Shown in pieces: positions 34,501 to 46,288 of a DNA stretch of 64,000 bases. The DNA is from Dioscorea cayenensis subsp. rotundata (Eukaryota; Streptophyta; Magnoliopsida; Dioscoreales; Dioscoreaceae): NCBI RefSeq assembly GCF_009730915.1, contig NC_052487.1:1364001-1428000 (forward strand), written 5' to 3'. A program made the translations under genes and the position numbers. The notes beneath the pieces were generated by a model. That model had not been told where the DNA came from. It did no database searches and saw only the letters and a program-made list of their open reading frames with translations. How positions within the stretch are numbered: the stretch's first letter is position 1; each line of letters begins with the position of its first letter.

Positions 34501-35896
34501 TCTAGGAGAATCACAAAAAATAATGGATTGAGTATCAACCAAAATGTAGAAAAATAATTTGTACTGTATGAAATAGGGGCATGCAAATTGTCAATGCCAA
34601 TTTTATTCTTTTCAAATCTCATAAAACCTCTCACAAAATATCATTTAGCTAGGTCAATAGTTTCATAAAAGAGGACAACCAAGTGTTTGAAAATAGCCCA
34701 ATGCAAGAATGATTAAACTACCTTTGAACAGGTAAATAACAAATCAGCACCTGCCAGTAATAAAATTTGGAATAGTTTCTAAACCTTTTCTTATCAGTTG
34801 TGTCTACAGATGAACCTAGCAAGCAGTTTCTAAATCAATGCCCCCTCAAAAAGCCACTCAAATGCGAAAGACAGCTCCACTTACATGCGTGTGAGTGTGT
34901 ACCAGTTTGGTCTAGTTAGTAATTGTTAACATACAATATAAATTCTAACACTGACATCTTGTTTCTAACTTGCCCATGGGTGTTTTCTCTTAACTCACAA
35001 ATCATGCAGCTGTTATTCACTCAAGACGGATTAGTTCCAAGTTGTTTCATGCCATAAACAAGCACAAACACCAAAAAATCTGTGGGGAAAGCAGATTCAC
35101 ATCTTTTTATGAGTTTTGCATTTATCATTATTAAGAAAAGCACCAAATAATGTACACAACTTACTAGATTGGAGAAATAAATGGCTGGCATAATATAAAT
35201 CATGTTATTCTTAATTTAGGTTTTTTCTTTTCCTCTACCATTTAAAAGGTTTTTAGCACTACGTGACAGTAAGCTGTTCTTCACACAATAGAATAAACAA
35301 ACATAAATATGGCATGGACTATCCTTGTCTAATGTCATTTTAATAAGAGCTCCAAACCTAGTTGATGTATCCTTGTTCTACATCATTGGCAACTTGTCAT
35401 GTTTACGTAGAGTTTTTGTAAAATAATTAGAAGCAAAACAATTTGCAATGGGTTTACTAAGAACTTGCATTATCAACAAGACAATTTGCGATGTCCAGGG
35501 GAAAATTTATCTCAGTTTATGTTTTTTCTTCAAAAGCATAGAAATTCTATCATCGATTCAGCAATGCCATTTCATAATTTCATTACAATGCAGCAATGGC
35601 CAAAAGAGACACAGATAGAGAGTTCACAGAACCTAACCATAGAGAATTCCAAGAATGAGCGTACAGATAATGGCAGACACAATCACCCACATAAGAGAGC
35701 TCTTCAACCTCTTGCCCGTGGGCCTAAAAACACAAGAAACATGCATCAATCCATTAGCTAATAAAAACTCAAAACTTTCGGGAAGAAACACACAAATAGA
35801 AAGGAAAAGAGCTGACTTGCCCTGGTCGACCTCGTAATAGAACATAGTGAACATAGTGAACATAGTGATATAAACAGCGAGCCAAAGTGTCTTCAT
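31547..35896 (-). pseudogene. LIMR/LMBR1-family membrane protein pseudogene
   Basis: Minus-strand exons match the plant LIMR family (LMBR1-type multi-pass membrane proteins). In order: about 35896-35817 (MKTLWLAVYI...MFYYEVDQGK), 35723-35638 (TGKRLKSSLMWVIVSAIICT), about 34363-34250 (ADVTVRHLSS), 33961-33851 (FPEYVVALTTIVG), 33459-33361 (IFGGVGITCFPLGLIASFIK), 33257-33135, 32367-32305 (EEMYPQGEQ), 32213-32149, 31998-31889 (SPLSPFLNEVFIQLDDIW), 31802-31689 and 31612-31547 (LMNSFLFNVGLILLCSI). Most introns are still in phase. Damage: the first exon with the N-terminal membrane segments is absent; the second membrane segment is replaced by a 9-bp triplication; a TGA at 33865-33863 replaces the Ser after TTIVG; one base is missing near 31701-31715; the normal last exon is absent; and the acceptor before 34363 is not evident. 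A working full-length protein is unlikely. Confidence 0.82.
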
Positions 35897-36959
35897 AGAA
35901 AATACAAGGAGATATAAACACTTTACATACTAACTGATTATGGATTTTCTGACTGCATATTGTTGATATACCAGCTACAACAATCCTTGCTTCCACACTG
36001 TCCTGAAAATGATCAGCAAACCAGAGATGGACAGATCATTGATCACATAAGAGAAAAAAAAACAAAATGTTCCACAATATCCTGCTGACACTCAAAACTA
36101 AAATAGTTGACATGTCCATAGATTATAAAGATAGAAAGTTTTAAATGCTAGATATGACAATGGAAAAACAAAAGATGTGAGATATGGAGATAATGTTTAA
36201 GTTCCTAAGTTGGAAGTGATAAAGAAACAGAGAACATGAAAAACTACTGATATTTGACCAAGATCGAGTAACCTAATTTTAGAGAAAAAAATTGTAGCAA
36301 CTAGAAGCGATGTTTTTACATTTATCAGATATGCATACACAAAAACACCTGATCAATAAAACATATGTGGAACCTTTCAATGACAAGAATAGAGATTTCA
36401 CTTATGAAATTTTCACTTAGTCAACATCTAAAAGAACAGATTGGAGGAAGCTATCATTACTCAACAAGCATTCAAAGCTCTTAGATAAATATAAAAAACA
36501 TAAAAAACATGGTAAATTGGATCATCGACACTTTCTACAACAAAAAGAAACTCCAGTGGGCACCATAAAGAGAAGTGATCTGCATTTAAGCACTCTGTGA
36601 GCAACAGTTGAAATTGAGCAAGAGTAAACCAAATTGAACAGTTGTATGTGTTCTACAGTCACACTATGAACCATAAAATGCTAAGCCCACACCATAAAAA
36701 AACAATAACATGAGCTTACAAATAAACATTTGACCATCTGTGATCGATCAAGAACCTTAGATAGAAAAATTCATCGATAAAACAATGAAAGCAGATTAAA
36801 GTTAACACTGATCTCTAAACAATGGGAGAAAAGAACATGAATTGGTTCAAGATCACAGAAAGCATACGATGCTCTTGTTGAGAATGGATGGCCGGAACGA
36901 TTGAGGCTCTCACCTGAGATCTAGAGCATATACTCGGAGAACGAGCTCCGATGTCTCAC
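35897..36959. other. Stretch between the LIMR relic and the PTPA-like exon
   Basis: No convincing exon. A segment at 36002-35931 on the minus strand has a good acceptor and donor (TTA|GTATGT) and 24 open codons, but matches neither the LIMR nor the PTPA family. The expected N-terminal LIMR exon is not present. Confidence 0.45.
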
Positions 36960-37099
36960 GGCGGAACGCGGATGGGGCGGTAGACTGGGGGAGGGGAGGC
37001 GTCGGACCAGGGGGCGTCGGTGGGGGGAGGAGCAGTGGTGGTGAGGTTGCCGCAGGAGTGGCAGAGATGCGGTGGCGAGGGGGAGTGATCGTCGGCCAT
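36960..37099 (-). pseudogene. Orphan first exon resembling PTPA (PP2A activator)
   Basis: ATG at 37099-37097 opens 46 codons beginning MADDHSPSPPHLCHSCGN and ending PWSDASPPPVYRPIRVP, then a GTGAGA donor at 36959. The SDASPPPxYRPIR stretch is what I recall from plant phosphotyrosyl phosphatase activator (PTPA) proteins, where INLPP follows. No later PTPA exon was found down to the LIMR relic. It may be a detached promoter plus first exon, possibly driving the LIMR relic as a chimera; an exon-like segment at 36002-35931 does not join it in frame without a stop. Short length limits certainty. Confidence 0.4.
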
Positions 37100-37240
37100 G
37101 GCGATGGTGGTGGTGTCGCCGTCGAGATGGATGGGGCGTGCAATCCAAGAAAGGGTTGAAGGGGTTGCGTTGCTGGATGTTGGAAGTTACATTGGGCTGT
37201 GGGCCTACTGGGCCTAAGGAAATATCATATAAATATACAT

Positions 37241-37430
37241 TTATATATATATATATATATAATATTAAAATTTTATTATTTTTTATTAAAATTAATTATA
37301 TGTTATTATCTAAATCAACCATGGAAAGATAAACGAAGGAAATTGGTTCCGTGTTTGATTTAGATAATATTATATAATTAATTTTAATTAAAAATCATGA
37401 AATTTTAATATTATATATATATATATATAT
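37241..37430. repeat. Long imperfect inverted repeat (75-bp arms)
   Basis: The left arm (37241-37317) runs from a (TA)n tract through AATATTAAAATTTTATTA to TTATCTAAATCAA. The right arm (37355-37430) is its near reverse complement, starting TTGATTTAGATAA and ending in (TA)n. The loop is about 37 nt (CCATGGAAAGATAAACGAAG...). It resembles a small palindromic MITE or a hairpin-forming repeat. It lies about 140 bp upstream of the minus-strand PTPA-like exon. Confidence 0.75.
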
Positions 37431-37938
37431 TTGATTTGGGTTTTATGGTGATGTATTAAAAGTCTTACAAAGAATAGATTTTTCTCACGATGTATGTATA
37501 CAAGAATTCTAACTTAAAACTATTTATTTAATCAATATAAATCCCGGTAGGTCGAATCAACCTTGATGGTATATAATTAGTATTGATGAAAAAAAATCTT
37601 ATGAATCTTTTACAAAAATTAACTAGTATAATCATATAAAGTTGCTAAATATACTAAATCAAACCCTAAATGCAAATTAAAGAGAGTGTGGAAGAGAGAG
37701 ACATACCAATTTAAATTACCCTGAATAAAATTTTGAAGGCACTAATACCAAATAGTCATGCATATCGTCAAAACTTGTGAAGAAAGTGAAGAAGTGTGAA
37801 ATTATATGATTGAAAATAAGTGTCTATAGAGGAGTTGCCTTGCAATTACCCACAAACAAAAACCTACCTTTTAGACGGAGAGAAAATTAATTTTTTTTTT
37901 ATTGTTAAACTTTGTGACACATTTTGTGACGCCAATAA
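37431..37938. other. AT-rich spacer before the solo LTR
   Basis: No gene was recognised. A segment ending GTGACACATTTTGTGACGCC, continuing after the LTR with CCATTGCAAATAATGTGTCGC, looks like one older repeat split by the LTR insertion. Confidence 0.5.
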
Positions 37939-39457
37939 TGTTAGGATTATACCCTTGAATGCCAACAAAATACTTGTATTAGAGCATTTCACTTAAATAG
38001 TACCAATAGGAGAATCTTTAATTGGACGTTAAATATTAGTAAAGATTTGTATGACATATACTTTGACAAAGAGTGCTAGTTGAACACTATAGAATAGTGG
38101 GAGCATATGCCATAAATACATCACTGGGATTGGTGTATTCGAACATAACTCGCAACAATCCAATTACATGGATTTTACTCTTTGACAGTCAATGATTGGG
38201 ATTGTTGGTTATGATCAAATGAGTGGACCTTAGACCTGAGGTATCATGATCACAATATATTTGTGACGTCTAGTCTGTTACTAGAGTTGTTAGGCTCAGT
38301 TTACCTTTTGGTAGAGCCGACCTCAAAGTGCGACTATGGCGGGCAAATAGCAGTTGTGAGTGATCACCAAGAAGGAATTCGTTCTCTCAGAAGTAAACAA
38401 GTTAGTATCCTATGTTATTATAAGTATGTGAGATTAGAAGACCTTGGCCAAGGCAGTTAAACTAACTATGTGAGACACGGAAGATAGTTTGGTAATCTTA
38501 CTCTACTATAGTTATTAGCATACGATCGAGTTCAGTGAGTTTGACAATTACTATGGCTCTCACTTGGTTGGGATACAAGAACAAAGGGTTTATACACATA
38601 TGATAATCATAATCGGAAAGGTTCGTAATGATCTACTCATTCATGCTCAATTGGGTTACGACGTGGGGCCACGGGGCTGGTTAGGTGTCACCCACATCCT
38701 TTGGTATCATCTCATTACCAATCCGAACAAACCCATGGAGTTACATTTAAAGAGATAAAGAATCAATCTCGTTTTAAGTGCAGGGGTAAAATTGTCAATT
38801 TACAATTTTACTTCATAGGATGAGTGAAATTGTAAATTGGTTTAGGGTTTTTGTTTTAAGTTTAAATTTTGATTTAAGTTCAATGGAGTCGAATAGATAA
38901 TCAAAATTATAAGGACTCAAAAACAAAAATGGTTTTAGTTACGTTAGGACTTATATTTCTAATACAACTTCTATGGTAATGTTTATCATATTATGAAGGT
39001 TCATTTTTTGAGTAGGACTTCATAATTTCATATTTCGAATAGAACTCATAATCGAATAATGTTTTATCATGTTTTATGAAATCTATATAAATATGACTCC
39101 TCTCTAACTATAGAATCAATCAATTAATTCTCTTTAATTCTCTAGTGAGAAAAATCCCCAAGCTCTCTCTTGCTCTCTAACCCTAACCGCTATTCGGAAA
39201 AGAAGAGGAGATTGTCTCTTGATTCCGGTGTGTGATTTAGAGGCGTGGGACTTTTGTTTGGCGCTAGAAGATCTACGACAATTCAAAAGACAAACTCGGC
39301 ACATAAAAAAAAGAGGCTTTTAAACATTAAGAGGTAATTTTCTAGGTCTTTTAATTCAATCGCGGTATTCATTAAAACAATTAGAACTTATCGCAAATTA
39401 ATTATTGCTTCTGCATGCCTTTTAGATGTTATTTGATTTTTGTGATATTATCTAACA
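37939..39457 (+). mobile_element. Solo LTR of a retrotransposon
   Basis: A 1519-bp segment begins TGTTAGGATTATACCC and ends ATTATCTAACA, the TG...CA ends with TGTTAG/CTAACA typical of plant LTRs. The 5 bp on both sides are identical (AATAA at 37934-37938 and 39458-39462), a standard integrase target duplication. A TATA box (39084-39090) is followed by a CT-rich leader, as expected of an LTR promoter and R region. No internal domain, primer site or second LTR is attached, so the element has most likely been reduced to a solo LTR by recombination between its two LTRs. The ends suggest Copia but do not prove it. Small ORFs inside are not conserved genes. Confidence 0.85.
39084..39090 (+). promoter_or_regulatory. 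TATA box inside the solo LTR
   Basis: TATATAA sits about 370 bp before the LTR end and is followed by ATGACTCCTCTCTAAC and a CT-rich tract. This is the usual place for the LTR promoter. If still active it would read rightwards. Confidence 0.5.
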
Positions 39458-39538
39458 AATAAACCATTGCAAATAATGTGTCGCATCTGTGTCACACATT
39501 GTTACCATTTGCGTTGTAAAATTTTAAGTGTCACAAAT

Positions 39539-39720
39539 AATATTTTTTTTTAGTGTTTTCTACATAAAAATAAAGGTAAACAGAAAAATTATACCCATTA
39601 ATGAGTAAAAAGTATTGTATTATTTGATTCATATTCAACTACCAAAATCTCTACCGCACACAACAATATTTGTATTATTATTATTATTTTTTTTATGTAG
39701 AAAACACTAAAAAAAATATT
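39539..39720. repeat. Small MITE-like inverted repeat
   Basis: The left arm AATATTTTTTTTTAGTGTTTTC...TACAT is matched in reverse complement by ATGTAGAAAACACTAAAAAA... at 39695-39720, about 30 bp with few mismatches. The 110 bp between is AT-rich and non-coding. No target duplication is clear because the flanks are A/T runs. A related segment (TCTACATAAAAATAAGGGT..., ATTGAACTACCATAAT) occurs at about 51358-51450. Confidence 0.5.
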
Positions 39721-39759
39721 TAGAGAGGAGTCATATTTATATAGATTTCATAAAACGTG
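39720..39759 (-). repeat. Inverted 40-bp fragment of the LTR promoter region
   Basis: This is the reverse complement of LTR positions 39069-39108 with about one mismatch (TAGAGAGGAGTCATATTTAT...). It shows that a second, oppositely oriented piece of the same LTR family lies close by. Confidence 0.6.
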
Positions 39760-40260
39760 TGATAATTGTAAGCAGCCTTTAGAAAAAAAGACAACAGATC
39801 ATATGATCTTGGCAAGTTGTTTTTTAATTGTATTTTGTTTATATTAATATAACAATTGTTTTTGCTATTTTAGGTTCCGAAGGATAAGGTTGAAGAGGCC
39901 AGAGAGCATTGATGTTCTAGATCTTAACAGTTAGGTTTCCTTGTGTTTTTTTGTTAATTATAAGTCTAATGGATAAGGAAGTATATGTGAAATTTTTCGT
40001 TGTTTTTTATCACATTATGAAGTGATCTTTGAACACACAGATGAAGAAGGAAGCTAATGAATTTTGTCACATCTTAAAACAACTGATAACTGCCAAAATC
40101 CTGACTAATAATCATTGAGCAATTAAATGTTGTGCTTTAGAACATTTTTTTTACTTCTATTTGGATTTTGTTATCACTCTCACTGTGATAGATCTAGGAA
40201 ATATTTCATTTTTTGCTGAACTATATAACCTTTGCAAAGTTGATCTCTCAGCTACTGGAT

Positions 40261-40356
40261 GTTTAGAGAGTTAATTTTTCATGCCTGTTTGTGGATTGAA
40301 CTTGGGTTGTTTAGAGAGTTAATTTCTCATGCCTGTTTGTGGATTGAACTTGGGTT
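40261..40356. repeat. Tandem duplication of 48 bp
   Basis: Two copies (40261-40308 and 40309-40356) differ at one base (TTTTTC against TTTCTC). The near identity implies a recent event. No function is apparent. Confidence 0.9.
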
Positions 40357-41949
40357 TTCTCTTACATACTAGAAATCTTTTTATTGCTTGACTCAAATGG
40401 CTTAGGCCTAGACAGGTACTTTATTTCATATGCGTTAAAAAAATGCATGATATTATTTTATAATTCATAAATTGAAAACCAGCTCATTTATATTTCTTTG
40501 AATTAATCACAACGAGTTGCCCCTTGAATTTTGCACATCTGTACATATAAAAATGTTAGGTTGTGGGGAAATCCAAATCCTGTCAATCAAATTTATAAAA
40601 TAGTTATTTGAAAATAGTTTTTACATAATATGGTAATTTACATTTATCTTGTAAAATAAATAGATAGATTGAAATCGCATCAAGGCTAAAACATTTCTTT
40701 TGGGTTAGGCAAATCAACATCAACAACTGTCGGTAGTAATATTTGTTTATATATTTAGTTATATTATTTATTTATTTATTTACAATGTGAATAAGCCATG
40801 TGTGAGGGTCGTGTATATCACTTAAAATTGGTTCATGCTCACCTTATGCCGCTTAAATGATTGAGAATTTTTTTTTACATTACTGTGTTTTATACTTTTG
40901 AAATAAAAAACAGTAAAGTCCTCATAAGTTTTTTTTATAATAGAGCTAATACCACTAGATCAAAGGCTCTTAATAAGTAATACACTATGTACCGTTTTCA
41001 ATTTTTATTATTCGAATTTGGATTAAAAAGTCTTAAATCAAATTGAATCGTTTGTGCAATGTATGTATGAATTTATGTAGTCTTTAAAACAATTTATTCT
41101 CTAATTAAAAACCTTTAAAACAAATTTAGGAATATTACAATTAAAAACAAGCATAAAAAGGAAAAATACAAAAAAAATTATGATTTATGATTTTTACAAA
41201 ATAACATTTTTTTTCTTACTGTAGTGTATAATATGTGGTTTTTCAAATTTAAAAAAATATATCAAAAGTGTTAACTTTATTTTAGCAAGAACAAAATAAT
41301 CTATTCATGTAAAAAACGACTCGAAGTCATAATAACATAAATTTTCAACGTAATTTTATTTGACTTTGGGATTTAAATATTTTTTTATTAGAATTTTAGG
41401 AGAAATTCATAAACTTAATATATTAGTTAATTTTTAAATAAGATGACGATCTTACATATATGAGTTAACACCATTAATAGCTTGATAACAGTTTTTCCTC
41501 TTTTTATAAATTTAGGAAACTACACATCATAAAATTGAAAAAAAAAAATTATGCCTTATTTTACGAAAGTCAAAAACCACAAGATTTTATTATTATTATT
41601 ATTATTATTATTTTACCTTATCCTAAGTAAAATAAACAATGCTTTTACTTAACCATATATTCATATTATTTATTCTTCGACTATTGTGTCAATGCTATCA
41701 AATTAAATTTCTTTAGTTTATGGTTTTGTTTACTTATATTTTTCTTTTAACTTAATAGTCTTTAAAAACATTTTAAATGAACACTAAATCCTTGGTTTTT
41801 CAACCCCAATATAATTTTTTTGAAGTTTTGAAAACAATTCTGAAAAATTTATAACAAAAGTTAAAATGTCAAACGGCATTAGGCTTAGTGATACTGGGCT
41901 GATTATGAAAAATACATAATACATAAAACTTATGGTCCATATTCAAAAC

Positions 41950-42016
41950 GCGCGCAGGGCACAGTGGTACAAAAAGTGCTGAGTTGTTGGTATTGACTTA
42001 TAGTTCAATCCTTGTG
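41950..42016 (+). repeat. tRNA-like (possible SINE) segment
   Basis: GGGCACAGTGGTACAA resembles a polymerase III A box and AGTTCAATCC a B box, about 38 bp apart, followed by T-rich sequence. This is the layout of plant tRNA-derived SINE heads. It does not fold as a functional tRNA by eye and no target duplication was found. Confidence 0.3.
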
Positions 42017-43616
42017 TTTTTAGGATGAAGATGCATGTAAGGTTTTTATTGCTTTCTGTGTGTATACATCTAATTGTTAGGGACACCCTGAACATTTTAT
42101 TTGTAAACGTGGACCTAATCTTATATATTAATATAATTATACAAGGGTCATTGCATCAAAGAGTTCATCAATGATTGTTTATTTTTATTTTTATTTTTTT
42201 TAATAATTTCTCTACTCTAGACTTGATAATTGTTATTGAAACCAATTTCATACACTATATTTATATATAATTTTTTTTTTAAAAATGATGTCCTTATAAT
42301 TAAATTATCCATTTTTGTATAGGAGTTAAATGTTTGATCTCTTGCAATGGTGGTTAATTTGAATGTATATGTCTATAGTTCATTTGTATTTTAAAATATA
42401 AATTAACAAAAAAATTTGGATGAATGTGTTTTCTGTGACTAATCCCGGTAAAACAAATTAACAATTTATCACAATAAATATTTTGGGTTGAATTTTCCGG
42501 GCTAAACCTCATTTTTGAAATAAATTACATAACAAATTTTAGAACATGAGCTACAAATTATTATCATCAATTCTAAAAATAAAAAACAATAAAAATCAAA
42601 TAACATCCGGAAATTTCCATCTATAACATTACATTTATTTAGAAGCTATTTTGTTTTTTATATTTATATAGGTGTAATACTCTGAATTGTCCTTGTATTA
42701 TACCCAAAGTGCCACTTTAATTCTTCTAATATTTTTTGTCCTCATAGGATCTTTGTATTTTTTATTTCACATCAAATGTGTCACTTTTCTTAACGAAAAT
42801 CAATTTTGTTGTTTTTTTTTTTGCAGACGTGATCTAGAATATGTTTAAAAAAATACTAAAATATTGAAAAAGGTTGATTAAGAGGGTAATTACCTTATTG
42901 GATCCGGATGGATGGTAGATCTAAACTAATTGGATCCGATAGACTAACTACCCTCTTAACGGATCATTATCTACCTTGGGCTCGAATCCGGTTGCCAACA
43001 TTTCCCCTTCCCTTCATCTAAAGGGGAAAACAAAAAAAAAAAATCTTTGCGGGATCGGTGCCTTCATTGAAAGGCAAAATAAAATAAAATAAAATTCAAT
43101 CTTCAACATCAGCAAAATGATGACAACTCCATTGTTTTAAATTGAGTATTCAACAACATTAAAAAAAATATATATATATATATGTTATCAATCAAAAACA
43201 TATAAACTCCTATTGTGCTAGCATATATTCAAGAAAAATAGAATCTCTCATCAAACACATACAAGACTTAACTAAATTATTTGTCTTTTTTAATTTAATT
43301 TATTTTTTTTAGAATGTATATATTAATTACGGTTATTAAAACCTTCAAAATTGAACTAAATTATTTAGTTATTTTCAAAAAAGAGAGATCTATAAATTTA
43401 AAAAAATTAGAAAATTTATGCGATTTACATAAATACAAAAAAAAATCTTAAAATTAAATTAATTGTCTATTACTAATAAAATTTAAAAACCCAATTTACA
43501 TGTTGTGGGTTGAAATTTGATTTTGATTACGATTTAATTTGAGTTGGATTAGGATGAGATAATAATTGAGAATATTTATAAAACTTTTAATTTGAGTTTG
43601 ATCATAATTTGGATTT

Positions 43617-46288
43617 GATTAGAATTAAATAATTAAAAATTAATAAAAGCATCTCTCCGCTTACTTCAGTTTCCACTAATAAAAGCATCTCTCCGCTTAC
43701 TTCAGTTTCCACTTTTTTTTAGTGTGATTCATAATATTTATTTTATTAAAGTAAAGGTACGCTGTTCTTTATCTATTTTTTTTATTTAATGTTTTTTTTC
43801 TCAACAAAAGATCTCATTAATTCATAATATTTTATTATATTATAACTAAACACATGCACCACTTATTCTTTACTAGAATAAGTCATTGGCTTGGACAAGT
43901 GGTCTTTATTAATTATAATTATTTATTTTTAAAAACAAACAATATAAATTTCCGGTATGTTTGGCGATTTTTACAGATGTGTTGATTTTTCGAATTTGTA
44001 ATTATATTTTCTATTTCGGATAAATTTATTATATTTTTTCTAATAAAGTGAAATATAAGTGTTAATCATAATCCATTTTTTTTAAAAAAAATTCGAATGA
44101 AATATAAAAAAACATTTAAATTGAATAAGCTAGTTGAATAAATTAGAAATAAAATATACATATCATAGTTGGACTAGAAGTCTAGAATTCAATGATTTTG
44201 ATGAATGTTTCTTTCTATTAAAATATGGAAACATAATTTTCTTTTTCCTCATATAGAGCCTACAGGAATTATGGCGGATTATGCTAATCTTCCGAAAGAC
44301 ATGTTGCAAGAGATAACAAAGTTTCTCTCATTTCCGGACTACATTAAATTTGGTGCGGTATGTTCACAGTGGTATGACATGACAAAAGAAAGACACCACT
44401 TTTTTCAAAAACAACTTCCTTGGTTGCTTTTCTTTGATACTAATTCTCCAAAATTGTTCGACCCTTTAGAAGAGAAAGTTTACCAAATAGAAATACCTGA
44501 GTTACAAGGAAGGCATTGTACGTATTGGTTCTTCACATGGCTGGCTCATTACACTAGATTTGAATCTCGATCTAAATTTGTTGAATCCTTTCTCTAAAGC
44601 TCAAGTCAAGTTACCTCAACTTCAATGTGATACATCTAATGCTCGGTCTAAAAGGTATTATGAATGCTTTTGTTTAGCGATCAAGAAAGACGGTCAATTT
44701 ATTTATAAAGGAGGCACGCTTATCCCTGTAACGTTCAATTATAAGGTTGTAATGGTTATTTATAATGGCTTTTACAACCTAGCATTTTGAAGGCCAGGTG
44801 ATTTGACATGGACTGTGATAATTAGTGATTTTTATCTTGAAGATATCGTATGGTATAGTGGAGCATTTTATATTGTTGGAGAGAGTAATCAAGTATGTCT
44901 AGTTGAACTTGGTATGGATAACAAGTTGATTCAAATAAGTTCCCAAGACACTTTTTACTTCCAACGACTGGAAAAGTATTTGGTAGATTTTATGTGAGAT
45001 TTATACTTGTTTTAGGCGCTATTTATAACAATGAGAACGATAATGAAAGACGATTCAAATGAAGACAATAATGATAATGGTTATCACACAGATATTTCGT
45101 ATTGTTTAAGCTAGATCGACAGGACAAAAAATTCATTGAGTTAAAGGACATAAATGGTTATATTTGATTTTAGGTCTAATCGTTGTGTTGATTCCAACAA
45201 TCGATTTGGTTGATAAGCATAAATTGACAATATCATTTATTTCAGCCGATGATTATTTTATGGAAATAATGAGTATGGATACATGTCGACCAAAGCAAGC
45301 AAGCAAGAGACAAAGGCCTACATTATTCCCTTTGAGTAAAATTCTTACAATCCGCACAAAAACCAATATTTATAGATGTCAACCATGTAACTTTACATTA
45401 GATTAAAAGTAAAAAAAAAATTACAAAGTTGTCTATCCAATGCATTTAGTAGATTTTTCCTTTATTATAATGAAGAATTTTAGCTTTTATTTATTTATTT
45501 ATTTATGATGTGGACAAACTATACCCTATTTACATCACAACCAATCTTTAGTTTAGAAAAATATCAATAATAAATGGCATCTTGAAATCTCTTTTTATTA
45601 CTTTTAGTTAATTTAAATACTCAAAAATATATGGAGTTTATGTGCAATAAGTGAAAATTAAGGAAATTGATGTGTGCCTATAAACTATGGGTTTTTCATG
45701 GACTGCAAATCGATTAAATATAGGGTTGTATAAGTGAAATAATGTTTCGACATTTACACCTTTATGAAAACAATATATATTTAAGAAAATATTTACGTTA
45801 TAAATTTCAAGTAATTTAAGTGCGAATGAAAATATTTTAGAATTATTTAATAATTTCGCTTAATAAAAAAGGTTATATAATTTCATGTTAAACATGAAAA
45901 ATTAAAGAATGTTTTTACAATAAAAAATATTTTTATTAAATTCCCAAAATTATTAACCAATACTTTGGCACTTGACAGGAATCAAAATTTTATTTTTTAT
46001 TTTAAAAAATATTTACTTTTTATAATTAGTCACTGTTATTGAAATCTAGGAGATCCAAAACTAATTCAAGGATAATTCTTAAAAGTCGTTATTCATAAGT
46101 AACAAAATTTTTAAAAAATTTATGTAATTCAAATGAATAAATAAATCTCTTTTTATTAATTTGAATGAGCAACAATGAGTTTTATAAAATTATTTCTAAA
46201 ATTATTTTCTTAAGTGTACTGTTCTTGAGATACAATGTACACTGTACAGAGTTTGAGTGATGTAAACTTTAGTCATTTATTAAAATCA
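43617..46288 (+). repeat. Left member of a 2.66-kb duplication ending at the gap
   Basis: Matches 47289-49951 from the leader exon of the F-box gene, through the gene, to about 880 bp of 3' flank. The match stops exactly where the N run begins. The first base after the gap corresponds to about 43617 here, so the sequence on the two sides of the gap overlaps completely. Confidence 0.85.
44271..45406 (+). pseudogene. F-box/DUF295 copy 2, frame broken (possibly sequence error)
   Basis: ATG at 44271 starts an F-box close to that of the intact gene at 26.6 kb (NLPKDMLQEITKFLSFPDYI, FGAVCSQWY), with a leader acceptor six bases upstream. The frame holds to about 44520 (YQIEIPELQG), then a net one-base insertion shifts it. 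Later blocks are recognisable in other frames: LLNPFSKAQVKLP (44580), VIISDFYLEDIVWYSGAFYI (from 44812), KDINGYI (45146) and LFPLSKI (45330), with stops such as TGA at 44788 and 44996. Damage is mainly single-base indels and increases toward the N gap. The other copy is intact where this one is most broken, so one functional gene may underlie both. Confidence 0.75.

Larger units (their letters stand above)
39760..43616. other. Long AT-rich stretch without a recognisable gene
   Basis: No coding sequence was recognised on either strand. A possible relic exon follows an acceptor at 39874 (GTTCCGAAGGATAAGGTTGA), reading VPKDKVEEAREH then stop, but has no partner exons. (ATT)n is present at 41586-41613. 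A small inverted match (TTAAGAGGGTA / TACCCTCTTAA) occurs at about 42878-42960. Confidence 0.5.

Noticed and set aside
36910..37148. Alternative minus-strand Pro/His-rich frames overlapping the PTPA-like exon
   Set aside because: They are other frames of the same GC-rich exon; only the frame starting at 37099 gives a recognisable sequence with a good donor site.
38263..38758. Two short + strand frames of 64-65 codons
   Set aside because: They lie inside the non-coding solo LTR and match nothing.
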